NCBI GenBank assembly: GCA_027624035.1
Contig: JAQBUI010000014.1
Location: forward strand, 1-64,000
Length of the DNA: 64,000 nucleotides
From: Pseudomonadota bacterium
GTDB lineage: Bacteria; Pseudomonadota; Gammaproteobacteria; Pseudomonadales; Azotimanducaceae
Direction: 5' to 3'
Part shown: piece by piece, positions 42,259 through 51,676 of the stretch
How positions within the stretch are numbered: the stretch's first letter is position 1
Layout of the letters: each line of letters begins with the position of its first letter
Notes under the pieces: generated by a model
The model's database searches: none
Told to the model about the DNA's origin: nothing
The model's input: only the letters and a program-made list of their open reading frames with translations
Program-made: the position numbers and the translations under genes

Positions 42259-43272
42259 TTGGCACTCCCGGCGCCATTGGGATGGGATGCATTCGTTGAC
42301 CTGATGCTTGAGCCGAATGTTGCCGATGCCACGGCGACCGATTTGCCCTGTTTGCTGGTTGACGTGATCGGTGGAACGGGTTCAGCCAACATTGATGAGA
42401 TTGCCGCCTGGTGTCAGCGCCAGCCGCTACCCATCATTGCGCTTGGTCAAGCGTCACCGGGAATAGAACGTTTTTCCGATGTGATCGTTCAGACCGAGTC
42501 GGAACTGGCGCCGGTCCTGGCTGCCATTGACACCAATCCTGAGGCCTCTGCAGTGCTGGTGCAGGTGCTGCGCGCCAGTCTGCTGCTGCCGGTTCCCCAG
42601 GCGCTTGCGATGGAATCGCTGGCCTACTCGGTTTTGCAGGCGGGTCGGGAGCATCGGCAGTGGCTGTCTTCGGTGGCTCCCCGGGCTGCACATGTGGATC
42701 CCGATACCCTGGACTCGATCGTCACGATGCAACGCCGCGGTGACCATCTGGACTTGACCCTGAACTCGCCGCAGAACAGGAATGCGCTGTCCGTGCCCAT
42801 GCGCGATGCCCTGACCTCGGCGTTCAAGCTGGTGGCCATGGATCAGACCATCCGTACCGTTTCGGTACGCGGTAATGGGCCCTGCTTTTCAGCAGGTGGA
42901 GATCTGACGGAGTTTGGTTCGTCCAGTGACGGGGCGCTGGCGCACAGCACGCGCATGCTGAGAATGCCGGCACAGTATCTTGCGCCCCATCGGGATCGTT
43001 ACACGTTTTACCTGAAAGGCACCTGCGTCGGCGCCGGGATTGAGATGCCGGCCTATGCGGGCAGGCTGGTTGCGGCGAGCGATACGTCACTGCGTTTGCC
43101 CGAGGTTGGCATGGGGCTGATACCAGGCGCCGGCGGTTGCGTCAGTATTCCACGCCGTATAGGTCGGCACCGTACCGCGTGGATGGCGATCACAGGTGCC
43201 TCCGTGGATGCAGAAACGGCGCTTGCCTGGGGGCTCGTTGATGAGATCGGCGAAGATGAGATCGGTGAATAA
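42259..43272 (+). CDS. Enoyl-CoA hydratase/isomerase family protein with unusual N-terminal extension
   Basis: A 337-residue protein with a crotonase domain only in its second half (about 150-337). Strand one is LDLTLNSPQNRNALSVPMRD, the first oxyanion loop GPCFSAGGDLTEF, and the second GTCVGAGIEMPAYAGRLVAA. LPEVGMGLIPGAGGC carries the usual Glu/Gly region. The first 150 residues (DLMLEPNVADATATDLPCLL onward) are not crotonase-like but may be a decayed or specialised second domain. The start is TTG 42259, 5 bases after the upstream stop; the next Met would be residue 16. It is probably translationally coupled to the CoA-transferase. Confidence 0.75.
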   Translation: MALPAPLGWDAFVDLMLEPNVADATATDLPCLLVDVIGGTGSANIDEIAAWCQRQPLPIIALGQASPGIERFSDVIVQTESELAPVLAAIDTNPEASAVLVQVLRASLLLPVPQALAMESLAYSVLQAGREHRQWLSSVAPRAAHVDPDTLDSIVTMQRRGDHLDLTLNSPQNRNALSVPMRDALTSAFKLVAMDQTIRTVSVRGNGPCFSAGGDLTEFGSSSDGALAHSTRMLRMPAQYLAPHRDRYTFYLKGTCVGAGIEMPAYAGRLVAASDTSLRLPEVGMGLIPGAGGCVSIPRRIGRHRTAWMAITGASVDAETALAWGLVDEIGEDEIGE

Positions 43273-43302
43273 GCCGCCAAGCAGGTCGCCGGCACGCCCC
43301 AA

Positions 43303-44748
43303 TCAGTCACATCGTGTATTACCCGGTGGAAGGTTCTGCCAGGATCCATCAAGGTAGGTAAAGGCCGCGCCTTGCATGGTTGCACGCACCTGTATGGCAG
43401 AGAGATCGGCGCTCGCCTCCACCCAATTGCGATCCAGCAGGCAAAGATCCGTCGATTCGCTGACGGCGATGGTTCGCGGCGTTGCAGGTGCCGCCAGTGA
43501 TCCGAGGGAGCTCGCCAGGGCAACGTCCGGGGAGACGGCCTCTGCGGCGCCCAGGGTTCGTCCGCCGCAGGTCATTCTGGTGGTCGCAGCCTGCATCGAG
43601 CGCCAGGGGGCAGGCTCGGTAAACGGCATGTCGCTTGAGAAGGCGACACCGATACCCGCCTCGATGAGGCTACGGGCGCGATATAACCAGCCATGCTCGC
43701 TGGCGGGAATCTCCTGCATGTAGCTGTCTCCCCGTTCATAGACAAAACCCGGTTGGGTTACGACCAGCAATTGCAGGTCGCACAGTGGTGAGATCAACTG
43801 CGGCGGCACGACAGAAGCATGTTCAATCCGGTCCCCGTCGATGGTCCCGGCATCTCGGAATGCCGCGAGGGCATACACCAATTCGGTTTCGGTCACGCAA
43901 TGCACCGCCACCGGGCGATTCGTTTCGTGGCTGCGGGCGATGGTGGCGATGAACTCCCGAAATTCGGGTAACCCGGCCTCATGCAGATGCACCTTGGTCG
44001 CACCGATATTGCGGGCGCCGCTGGCAACCGTCCCGAGGTCAGCCTGGCCGGACATGAGGAACGACTGGCGAATATGGCCCTCGTTCTGCATGCGTTCAAA
44101 CAGCGCAAATGTCTGCGGTGAATTCGAGGGGGTCATGTCATTAAAGGCCGTAATGCCCTGGCGCGCGAGCCGCGTGCTGGCGTCCTCGACCATGGAAATG
44201 TCGCCCGGCAGGCAGGCTCGGACTGCCTCGTCAGCATCAAACAGTCGCCCGTCGACGGCATCGAATACGCGACGCTGCTGTATTGTCAGTGCCTCACTTG
44301 CGGCAGCGCGGAGCCAGTCCAGGGCGAGGGAATTAACAATCCACATACGACCGGACCGATGCTGGATCCGTATCGGCCGGCCCGGCCCATGCTGGTCCAG
44401 CCACTGCCGGGTGATCTCGCCTGCAACGCTGTCGTGATAGCCAATCCCCCGAATCCAGCCATCGCCCGGTGCGGCATGCAGAGCAGCGTTCAACGCCGGC
44501 GCGCCCCGCACTGCTGGCGGCCCGCAGGGGACCGAACCCAGTGATGCCGCCCAGGACAGAAAATGCACATGATGGTCATGGATGCCTGGCAGCAGCAGGC
44601 AGTGGTTTGCATCGATCACTGACTCCCCGGATGCCTTCTGCAGATCGCCAATCGCGCTGACGTGACCGTGTTCAATACGAACGTCGGCCAGGCTCGTGGT
44701 CACCTTCTGGTTGTGAAACGAAACGAGTTCTGCGTGCTGGATCAACAT
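43303..44748 (-). CDS. YtcJ-like amidohydrolase (Amidohydro_3)
   Basis: A 481-residue metal-dependent hydrolase. The N-terminal beta domain is followed by the metal motif HDHHVHF (about 58-64) and the conserved GWIRGIGYHDS. GRPIRIQHRSGRMWIVNS is the YtcJ-type segment. AVHCVTETELVYAL, DRIEHASVVP and FSSDMPFTEPAPW supply later barrel ligands. It overlaps the upstream CoA-transferase gene by 7 bases and is the last of three genes on this strand (47513 to 43303). Together with the ligase and CoA-transferase it may open an amide or lactam of an acid that is then CoA-activated; this is inference. Confidence 0.85.
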   Translation of the reverse strand: MLIQHAELVSFHNQKVTTSLADVRIEHGHVSAIGDLQKASGESVIDANHCLLLPGIHDHHVHFLSWAASLGSVPCGPPAVRGAPALNAALHAAPGDGWIRGIGYHDSVAGEITRQWLDQHGPGRPIRIQHRSGRMWIVNSLALDWLRAAASEALTIQQRRVFDAVDGRLFDADEAVRACLPGDISMVEDASTRLARQGITAFNDMTPSNSPQTFALFERMQNEGHIRQSFLMSGQADLGTVASGARNIGATKVHLHEAGLPEFREFIATIARSHETNRPVAVHCVTETELVYALAAFRDAGTIDGDRIEHASVVPPQLISPLCDLQLLVVTQPGFVYERGDSYMQEIPASEHGWLYRARSLIEAGIGVAFSSDMPFTEPAPWRSMQAATTRMTCGGRTLGAAEAVSPDVALASSLGSLAAPATPRTIAVSESTDLCLLDRNWVEASADLSAIQVRATMQGAAFTYLDGSWQNLPPGNTRCD

Positions 44749-45998
44749 CGGGTGGGTTCAGCATGGCGTGCAAACTCATCGATGATCTCCCGGGTGTGTT
44801 CACCCAGCGCCGCGACGGGTGCCGTGACTGCCCGGCGATTGCACTGGGGGGCGCTGCCCTGGGCCTCGTGCCACCAGGCCCCGAGTTCCCCAATAAATGC
44901 TGATGGGCCCTTGATTGCGAGCTCGCGATCAATGGCCCGGGCCACCACATCGGTGAGCGAGATTGAAACCAGGCCAGCACCCCGCCGCTGCCAGCCGGAC
45001 AATGCCGCGCACGCCACCGTGATGCCAGTCAGCGGGTCAGCGATGGCATCACCTGCAAACTGCACTGTCCCGCAGGCACGTCGCATGTATTCTCCGAGCC
45101 CTGCTGCAATTCCGGCGTCGTCCCCGTAGCCGATCCAGTCTCCCTGCGGCGAGTCCCGGCCATGGCCGGTGATGCTCACCCAGGTCAATGACGGGTGAGC
45201 GGCAATGATGTCCTCGGCAATGATCCCCATCTGGCGCAGTGCACGTGGCCGGGACGATTCGATAACGATGTCTGCCCGGGCAATCAGGGTTTTCAATACC
45301 AGTTGTTCGGACGGCAGTCGAAGGTCCAGTGCGACCGAGCGCTTGCCCTGATGGAGCAGCCCGTAAAACTCCGGTGGGCCCGACCGGGCGCCGTCCGGGC
45401 GAGCGGATGACTCAACCTTGATCACATCGGCGCCGCAGCGCCAGAGCAGGTGGCTCGCCAGTGGGCCGGCCCATAATCCGCTGAGGTCAACCACCCGTGG
45501 CGACCCCCTGGCGGCCCTTGTCGAGCCATTTTCCGGGCCGTTCGTCGCCTGATCAGTCGGGCTGTTGGCCGGGAGGCGGGCCCGGTGGTCAGGCCGGATT
45601 GCAGCATGTACCCCGGAGCGCTCACCGGAGGCGCTCACTGCAAGCCCGAGCATTCTGCCCTGGATGACCAATGAACCGGACGAACAGCCTGCCACCAGCG
45701 ATTGAATCTGATCCCAGTCGCCGGCTTCAGGTGGGGGGCAGTATTGTTGAACCAGTGCAGGAATGTACGCCCAGTCATCCTCACGTGGCAGGTTAAGGGC
45801 GATGATGCCGTCCCTTGTGGTCAGCAGCCTGCAGCTTCCGCCCGGGGATTCGCCAGGCTTGAAGGTGAGCCCGGCCAGCGCCGCCCGTTCCGCCATGAGC
45901 TGCTGTCCGGTCAGATCATCCGGCGCTGGCCCGCCAGACAGCCTATGCAGACGCGCCAGCAGCGTGTCCGCGACCGTTGACAGGGGAAGTGCAGGCAC
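44742..45998 (-). CDS. CaiB/BaiF family CoA-transferase, with N-terminal extra domain
   Basis: A 418-residue class III CoA-transferase. The recognisable large-domain start PRVVDLSGLWAGPLASHLLW, then CGADVIKVESSARPDG, appears only at about residue 170. The first 165 residues (LTGQQLMAERAALAGLTF onward) resemble the partial N-terminal domain of two-module CaiB/BaiF relatives. RSVALDLRLPSEQLVLKTLI and FVGDAIADPLTGI-like (FAGDAIADPLTGI) blocks follow. It overlaps the downstream amidohydrolase by 7 bases and follows the ligase gene by 15. The substrate is unknown. Confidence 0.82.
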   Translation of the reverse strand: MPALPLSTVADTLLARLHRLSGGPAPDDLTGQQLMAERAALAGLTFKPGESPGGSCRLLTTRDGIIALNLPREDDWAYIPALVQQYCPPPEAGDWDQIQSLVAGCSSGSLVIQGRMLGLAVSASGERSGVHAAIRPDHRARLPANSPTDQATNGPENGSTRAARGSPRVVDLSGLWAGPLASHLLWRCGADVIKVESSARPDGARSGPPEFYGLLHQGKRSVALDLRLPSEQLVLKTLIARADIVIESSRPRALRQMGIIAEDIIAAHPSLTWVSITGHGRDSPQGDWIGYGDDAGIAAGLGEYMRRACGTVQFAGDAIADPLTGITVACAALSGWQRRGAGLVSISLTDVVARAIDRELAIKGPSAFIGELGAWWHEAQGSAPQCNRRAVTAPVAALGEHTREIIDEFARHAEPTRC

Positions 45999-46013
45999 TG
46001 GTCTGCTCGCCGG

Positions 46014-47513
46014 TCAGTTTGTGACAAACCACTCCTTGACGACACGGCGGAGCAGTTTCCCGGTTTCGTTGTAGGGCAACTCGTCACAGAAGCGTATCGC
46101 TTCGGGTACCCGTGATGACCTCAGGTGCGCCCTGATTTCCGTTCGTATCGCCTCCTCGGTCAGGGCCCCTTCCGAGCGCAGGACGATCGCCAGTGCGATG
46201 GCTTCGCCCCAGTCTTCGGACGGCATCGCGACCGCCGCGCAATCCACGACCTCATCGTGTTGCAACAGCAGGTCCTCGATCTCGACCGGCGAGATGTTCT
46301 CGCCACCCCGCACGATCACGTCGTCTGCCCTGCCGGACAGGAACAGGTAGCCCTCATCATCGAGGTGCCCCGCGTCACGAGTCGGGAACCAGCCGTCATC
46401 CTGGATGGTCTTCTTTTCCCGATACTCGCCAGCCACCTGTGGGCCGCGGACATATACCTCGCCTGGCTGGTTGGCTGGCACCGGATTGCCTTCTTCGTCA
46501 CGAATTTCGATCTGAACTGATGGCAAGGCCTGGCCGACGGAGCCAAGCCGGGCCCGTACGGCAGGGTCGTTGCTGTGACGGGTGGCGCGATGATCTTCCG
46601 GGCCGAGGATGGTGACGGTTGAACTGGTTTCCGTGAGGCCGTAGGCGTTGGTGAAATTGACATCGGGGAACAGGTCCAGGGCCCGCTCGATGACCGGCCG
46701 CGGCATCTTGCCCCCGCCATAGGCCAGTGCCCGCAGGCCGGCGACATCCGGAACATCTCCGGTCTTGTTCAGGTGATCAATGATGCGGGTCAGCATGGTG
46801 GGCACGACGAACGCATTGGTGACCCGTTCATCCGTGCAGAGGCGCAGCCAGTCGGCCGGATCAAAATTGGGCAGCTGCACAATGCGTCGGCAGGCATAGA
46901 TCCCGCTCATCACGGCAGAAATGCCCGCGATGTGGTAGGGCGGCACGGATACCAGTGTGGCCTCGTCTTCTTCGGCTGACATGAACTCCACGGATCCCAG
47001 AATATACGAAACGAGATGCTCATGGCGCAGGATGGCGGCCTTGGGAACGCCGGTGGTGCCGCTGGTGAACAATTGAACGGCAATCAGTGAAGGGTCATCC
47101 TGTGGTTCCAGTTCGGGCTCTTCATGAGACAGGACGTCCTTCAGAAAGTCTGCGCGAGTGACCACAGCCGGGGTGCTCGATGCCAGCTGCTCCGCGGTCG
47201 CTGCGTCCTCGATAATCAGCATGCATGGCGTAATGCGTGCGAGCAGTGCCCGAAGCTGATCGTCGCTGAGGCGATAGTTGAGCGGTACATAGGGTATCCC
47301 GGCAATGGCTGCCCCCATCAACGCCACCACAACCGCAGGATTGCTGGTATCCATGAGTGCAATGTAGTCGGCGCCGCTGGTCTTGAAGCGGCGCGCTGCC
47401 GTGTTGGCAGCCGCGTAGAGCTGCGCGTAGGTATAGTGGTTACCCTCACATGTCAGGCCATAGCGGTCCGGACACGCGGAGGCGGCCATTTGCAGGAACA
47501 TTGATATATTCAT
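46014..47513 (-). CDS. Acyl-CoA synthetase (AMP-dependent ligase)
   Basis: A 499-residue adenylate-forming ligase. The core motifs appear in order: QLFTSGTTGVPKAAILRHEH (A3, about 167-186), NAYGLTETSSTV (A5), GEVYVRGPQVAGEYR, GWFPTRDAGHLDDEGYLFLS (A7, with Thr-Arg-Asp in place of the usual Thr-Gly-Asp), GRADDVIVRGGENISPVEIE (A8) and NETGKLLRR with the catalytic Lys. It is the first gene of the three-gene minus operon that continues with a CoA-transferase and an amidohydrolase. The Arg in TRD is a noticeable change near the ribose-binding Asp. The acid substrate cannot be named. Confidence 0.88.
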   Translation of the reverse strand: MNISMFLQMAASACPDRYGLTCEGNHYTYAQLYAAANTAARRFKTSGADYIALMDTSNPAVVVALMGAAIAGIPYVPLNYRLSDDQLRALLARITPCMLIIEDAATAEQLASSTPAVVTRADFLKDVLSHEEPELEPQDDPSLIAVQLFTSGTTGVPKAAILRHEHLVSYILGSVEFMSAEEDEATLVSVPPYHIAGISAVMSGIYACRRIVQLPNFDPADWLRLCTDERVTNAFVVPTMLTRIIDHLNKTGDVPDVAGLRALAYGGGKMPRPVIERALDLFPDVNFTNAYGLTETSSTVTILGPEDHRATRHSNDPAVRARLGSVGQALPSVQIEIRDEEGNPVPANQPGEVYVRGPQVAGEYREKKTIQDDGWFPTRDAGHLDDEGYLFLSGRADDVIVRGGENISPVEIEDLLLQHDEVVDCAAVAMPSEDWGEAIALAIVLRSEGALTEEAIRTEIRAHLRSSRVPEAIRFCDELPYNETGKLLRRVVKEWFVTN

Positions 47514-47819
47514 GGTCGAATCCGAAAAGCGAAGTTTTTCACGAGCCTGAAGTTCATCTCAACATCTTTAGCGAAGTGAAGAATGCCTGTCCGGGGTCCG
47601 AAAAACATCCCGGAAGGTGCCCATCACGCGACAAGACGGAAGTCTAAGTCATCCCCGGTGGGGGTGTCATGTCATTCCCGGCGGTCTTCAACTCGCTGGT
47701 GACAGCGGATCGAGGGGTGGCGGCAGTCATGCGACGTTCGCTTTGCGGGCAGCAATCCCTGTCTTTTCGCGTGTGCCATTCCGAGCTGACGGTCAGCCCC
47801 AGGAGAAGAGAGTGTTTGT
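47514..47819. other. Intergenic region, nothing recognised
   Basis: 306 bases between the ends of two minus-strand units. I see no conserved ORF, no strong hairpin with a T-run and no match to the repeat families of this window. The upstream promoter of the 47513 operon must lie at its left part. Confidence 0.5.
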
Positions 47820-48971
47820 TCATTTGGCCCGTCTGATCATATCTCTGGCAATCACGGTCTGCTGAATCTGGGAAGTTCCCTCATAGATCCGAAACAACCG
47901 GACATCGCGGTAGAATCGTTCGATACCATAGTCTTCAATGTAGCCGGCACCGCCATGGATCTGTACGGCGCGGTCGGCGACCCGGCCGACCATTTCTGTG
48001 GCGAAGAGCTTACAGGATGCCGCGATGGCAGCGACGTTCTCCCCGGCATCCCTGCGTCCCGCGGCATCCTTGACCATACATCGAGCGGCATAGCATTCCG
48101 TCTGGCTGTCCGCGAGCATCGCCTGAACCAGCTGAAACTCCGCAATGGGCTGGCCAAACTGCTTTCGCTCCATGGCGTAACGCAGGCTGTCGGCGATCAG
48201 TCGCTCGGCGACACCAACACTGATCGCACTGATGTGTAGCCGGCCTTTATCCAGTACTTTCATGGCTGTTCTGAAGCCAACATTCTCTTTGCCGCCCACC
48301 AGGGAGTCCGCCGGGGCGCGAACATCCTCGAATATGACGTCGCAGACGTGGGCGCCCTGCTGGCCCATCTTGTTATAGGGTTTTCCCATGGAAACCCCTT
48401 CGGTGTGGCGGTCCACCAGAAAGGCTGACACCCCTCGTGAACCCTTTTCATCGGGGTTTGTCCGTGCAAATACTGTCAGCAGGTCCGCCTGGGGCGCGTT
48501 GGTGATGAAGCGCTTGGTGCCGTTCAGGATATACACGTCACCGGCTTTTTTGGCGGTCATCCTGACGGCGGCCGCGTCCGACCCGGCCTCGGGCTCGGTC
48601 AGACAGAAGGAACCGACGATTTCACCGGTTGCCATTTTTGGCAAATAGCGGCGCTTCTGATCTTCAGTCCCGTCAATCACCAGTGATTGAGAGCCAATCC
48701 CGACATTGGTACCAAAGGCAGAACGAAACGCCGGCGAGGTGTGGCCGAAGATACGGGCCACTTCGACCTCCTCACTCATGTTCAGACCAAGACCACCATA
48801 CTCCTCCGGGATCGTCAGGCCATAAAAGCCAAGTGACTTCATCTGGGCAATGATGTCGTCCGGGATCCTGTCCTGCTCACCTACCTCTGACTCAATGGGG
48901 CGAAGCTGCTGGTCGACAAACCTGTCAACGGTTTCCAACAGTTGTTTCAGAGTTTCCGGGTCCAGCGCCAT
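47820..48971 (-). CDS. Acyl-CoA dehydrogenase
   Basis: A 383-residue flavoenzyme catalysing alpha-beta dehydrogenation of an acyl-CoA. FAD-binding and substrate motifs are FCLTEPEAGSDAA and FITNAPQADL. The C-terminal helical domain has RKQFGQPIAEFQLVQAMLAD and QIHGGAGYIEDYGIERFYRD. The catalytic base is Glu364 in IYEGTSQIQQ, the usual position for short/medium-chain and glutaryl-like enzymes. The start is ATG 48971 with GGAGG 7-8 bases upstream; the frame extends upstream to 49286 but is not supported. It is a single-gene unit. Confidence 0.92.
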   Translation of the reverse strand: MALDPETLKQLLETVDRFVDQQLRPIESEVGEQDRIPDDIIAQMKSLGFYGLTIPEEYGGLGLNMSEEVEVARIFGHTSPAFRSAFGTNVGIGSQSLVIDGTEDQKRRYLPKMATGEIVGSFCLTEPEAGSDAAAVRMTAKKAGDVYILNGTKRFITNAPQADLLTVFARTNPDEKGSRGVSAFLVDRHTEGVSMGKPYNKMGQQGAHVCDVIFEDVRAPADSLVGGKENVGFRTAMKVLDKGRLHISAISVGVAERLIADSLRYAMERKQFGQPIAEFQLVQAMLADSQTECYAARCMVKDAAGRRDAGENVAAIAASCKLFATEMVGRVADRAVQIHGGAGYIEDYGIERFYRDVRLFRIYEGTSQIQQTVIARDMIRRAK

Positions 48972-49119
48972 GGGGCTTCCTCCTGGTTCGTATAGGCAGT
49001 TGTACCAATGATACAGGGAGTATGCACGATGGCGACCTGCATCCGCGCCGGAAGCCGGTCGCGCTGACCAGTGTGATTTACCGTCGTCGGATGTCCATCG
49101 ATCAGCCTGCGGCCGGTGT

Positions 49120-49818
49120 CTAGCCCTGGACGATGCTCCGTAGCGCCGCCGGAAGGTCAGCGATGACAAGCTCCGGTGCGGCCGGCGGCCGGTCCTGCAG
49201 GTCGCGACGGCGATAGGCGAAACCGAGGGCCCGTCTTTCCTGGTCGGCCGTGAGGTTCCTGCCGTTCTGATGCCACAGCGCGCCATGGATCATCAGCAGC
49301 GAGCCGGCCTTCATTTCCGCCATGATGTATTGGTGATCCTGTTCCACTGGCCGCGTCCACCTGTGGCTTCCGGGTACCAGATGGGTGGCGCCAGTTTCAC
49401 GGGTGAAGTCATCAAGTGCCAGCAAGGTGTTCAGCATGCTGGGTGAAGGGCCATTGGATTCACCATAGATGCCATCATCACGATGCATGTCCCGGGCATC
49501 CTCGCCCGGGACGACGTTCTTGATCATGGCGCCGGCAAGGCGGAAATCACCCGGGTCAAATACTGCCCCAGCGACGTCAAGGAGCAGTGGGTGGGTGTAC
49601 AGGTCGTCAAACAAGCGGGTGATCGACAGCAGCCCCTTGCGGTATCGGCCCCGGACCGTTCCGCCACCGATTCCCTTTGCCGTAAACTCTACCAGCCAGT
49701 CGTCACACTTCGCTCTGGCCTGTTTCAGGCGTTCACCGGTCAGGAGGTCAGGGATGATGGTGTAACCCAGTTCCTCAACTTCCTTGACGTGATGTGCAGC
49801 GTGGCTGATCTGATTCAA
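49120..49818 (-). CDS. Phytanoyl-CoA dioxygenase (PhyH) family protein
   Basis: A 232-residue Fe(II)/2-oxoglutarate dioxygenase. The iron motif is HRDDG (near residue 112-114, MHRDDGIYGES). The distal His lies in MIHGALWHQNG near 178-182, and the 2-oxoglutarate Arg in ERRALGFAYRRRD near 195. The N-terminus EVEELGYTIIPDLLTGERL is typical. The length is at the short end of the family. It lies in the same direction as, and about 70 bases downstream of, a glutathione transferase. It is only remotely similar to the other three PhyH proteins of the window. Confidence 0.88.
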   Translation of the reverse strand: MNQISHAAHHVKEVEELGYTIIPDLLTGERLKQARAKCDDWLVEFTAKGIGGGTVRGRYRKGLLSITRLFDDLYTHPLLLDVAGAVFDPGDFRLAGAMIKNVVPGEDARDMHRDDGIYGESNGPSPSMLNTLLALDDFTRETGATHLVPGSHRWTRPVEQDHQYIMAEMKAGSLLMIHGALWHQNGRNLTADQERRALGFAYRRRDLQDRPPAAPELVIADLPAALRSIVQG

Positions 49819-49887
49819 TCCGGACCTCCTGAAAATCGTCCGTCGTTCTCAGCGAGTGCATTCATGGTTCCAGGCCGAGGGTGGCGC

Positions 49888-50499
49888 CTACGCCATCTCG
49901 ATGGCGGTCTTGAACGCGGGTCGTTCTGCAATCCTTTCGACGTAAGCCTTCAGGTTCGGCATCTCATCGCTGACGCAACCGAGCCGGTTGGACATAAAGC
50001 AGGCATGGCCGAGCATGATGTCTGCGGCTGAGAAATCACCGATCAGATAGTCCTTGCCAGCCAGCGCTTCATCGACCGGCGCCAGCGCCTTGCCAAGAAG
50101 CCGCTGCGCCTGCCCCAGTGCAGTCTCGTCCCGCCGCTCCGGTGGCAGCAGTACTGTCTGGACCACAATCGTATTGACCGGTGGCATCACCATGCCCTCG
50201 CAGTAATGAAACCACTGCAGGTATTGAGGAAACAGCGGCGAATCCACCGGTGGCTTCAACCCACCATTTTTGTGCCGCTCCAGGATGTATTCGACGATGG
50301 CGCCCGATTCATAGAGCCGGACATCGTCATCGTCAAGCACCGGGACACGCCCCATCGGGTGTCGCGCCCGATGTGCATCGGATTTCAGGTCCCTGGGGTG
50401 AAATGCCATCTTGTTGATTTCATAGGGCAGGCCCAGTTCTTCCAGCAGCCAGACGATGCGTCCGGCCCGGGAGTTGGGCGCAAAATGAAGGGTCAGCAT
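49888..50499 (-). CDS. Glutathione S-transferase
   Basis: A 203-residue GST. The thioredoxin-like domain reads TLHFAPNSRAGRIVWLLEEL, with Asn-Ser at the active-site turn. It continues with HPMGRVPVLDDDDVRLYESG (cis-Pro, then the glutathione-binding Glu-Ser) and AIVEYILERH. The helical domain has YLIGDFSAADIMLGHACFMS, the usual N-capping box. Length is standard. It may share a transcript with the PhyH gene at 49120. The GST at 31554 belongs to a different subclass. Confidence 0.9.
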   Translation of the reverse strand: MLTLHFAPNSRAGRIVWLLEELGLPYEINKMAFHPRDLKSDAHRARHPMGRVPVLDDDDVRLYESGAIVEYILERHKNGGLKPPVDSPLFPQYLQWFHYCEGMVMPPVNTIVVQTVLLPPERRDETALGQAQRLLGKALAPVDEALAGKDYLIGDFSAADIMLGHACFMSNRLGCVSDEMPNLKAYVERIAERPAFKTAIEMA

Positions 50500-50572
50500 G
50501 GGTTCTCTCCTTTCTTGGTCGGCTCACCGGACGTGCAACCTCCAGCGCCTGATTCTAGCGCCGAACCGGCGG

Positions 50573-51676
50573 CTATCCCACAGTCGAATCGGGAGATCGC
50601 GTCGTTCCAGGTTTCTTGCTGCTTGCTTGTTGCAGAACGGGTTGCAACAGGGTCAGGTACTGATCGCGAACTTCAGACTTGTGCTGCACCAGTCTTCGAG
50701 ACCAGGATTCGATATCCACTTCAGATATGCTGAACAGCACGTCGGCTGGCGAATCTGCGTCAACGTCGATGACTTTCGACAGGAAGCCGTCCGTGGTTTC
50801 GGTCCTTACGGAGTGTTTCACCACAAATGATGGAATCCCCATCGAAGCGGCAATGCCTGCGCCATGAACGCGGGTGGTCACGACCAGATCAAATTCATTG
50901 TAGATATCCAGATAGTCTCGCGCATCGTAGGAGTAGCGAACGGGCAGATCGAGTTGTCCCAGAGGCGCCAGTTCATCAATGTAATGACAGATGATTTCAC
51001 AGTCGTACTGTTTCTTCAGTTCATCAAACAGCTTGAGACAATACTCGTAGGTACCTGCGGTGGAAGAGGGTTGAACCGAATCGTCCGGCTGGCAGCTGAG
51101 TGCGACCTTGATTCCTGCGGTGCCGCGTACGCGCGTTGACGTGCTCGAAAACAGCGAAGGGCAGGGCAGCCGATGTGGTTTGACTGGTGCGAGAAGCGAT
51201 TCGGCCTGTGAATCACGTACACTCACTATTTTCGCATGGGTCAGTGAGGACCGGTCATCGCCCGACAGAGAATTGAAGGTGAGTGACTCACGGCCTTCAA
51301 AGCCGCCAATGCCCAGGTACATAACAGGTACATCACTTGATGCCAGTTGCCGGGTCAACGGGTGGACCATTGCACCAAACCATTCTGGAGTACCAGCAAA
51401 CACACACAGCCCAATCGGGTCGAGCCCGGTTCGTGTATGCCAGGAGTCGTCAAAGCGCCAGTTGGTTTGCTGGATGTACTCGGACAGGTCGTACACTACC
51501 GACCCGCCCCGGGCATTGATCTTCAGCTTTGGGTAATGCACCCGTTGGACGTGCAGGTCCGGATTTCTGTTGTAGGCGATGAAGTTGGCCTGAGGCAGGA
51601 TTTCAGTGATGAGATTGCGAATCCCAAAGGCGATGAAGTCATCTCCGCAATTCCACATTCTGGTTGTGTTGAGCAA
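50573..51676 (-). CDS. Polysaccharide pyruvyl transferase family protein
   Basis: A 367-residue protein of the CsaB/polysaccharide pyruvyl transferase fold, which transfers pyruvate from PEP onto sugars. The N-terminus WNCGDDFIAFGIRNLITEIL is the family's GD-containing opening. Further markers are LGIGGFEGRESL, the mid-domain IVSVRDSQAESLL, and the late VVTTRVHGAGIAASMGIPSF with the conserved Arg-His. No sugar-biosynthesis or glycosyltransferase genes are nearby, so it is an orphan. The frame opens with TTG 51676, without a clear ribosome site, so the true start is uncertain. Codon use looks less GC-biased than the neighbours, which hints at transfer. Confidence 0.8.
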   Translation of the reverse strand: MLNTTRMWNCGDDFIAFGIRNLITEILPQANFIAYNRNPDLHVQRVHYPKLKINARGGSVVYDLSEYIQQTNWRFDDSWHTRTGLDPIGLCVFAGTPEWFGAMVHPLTRQLASSDVPVMYLGIGGFEGRESLTFNSLSGDDRSSLTHAKIVSVRDSQAESLLAPVKPHRLPCPSLFSSTSTRVRGTAGIKVALSCQPDDSVQPSSTAGTYEYCLKLFDELKKQYDCEIICHYIDELAPLGQLDLPVRYSYDARDYLDIYNEFDLVVTTRVHGAGIAASMGIPSFVVKHSVRTETTDGFLSKVIDVDADSPADVLFSISEVDIESWSRRLVQHKSEVRDQYLTLLQPVLQQASSKKPGTTRSPDSTVG

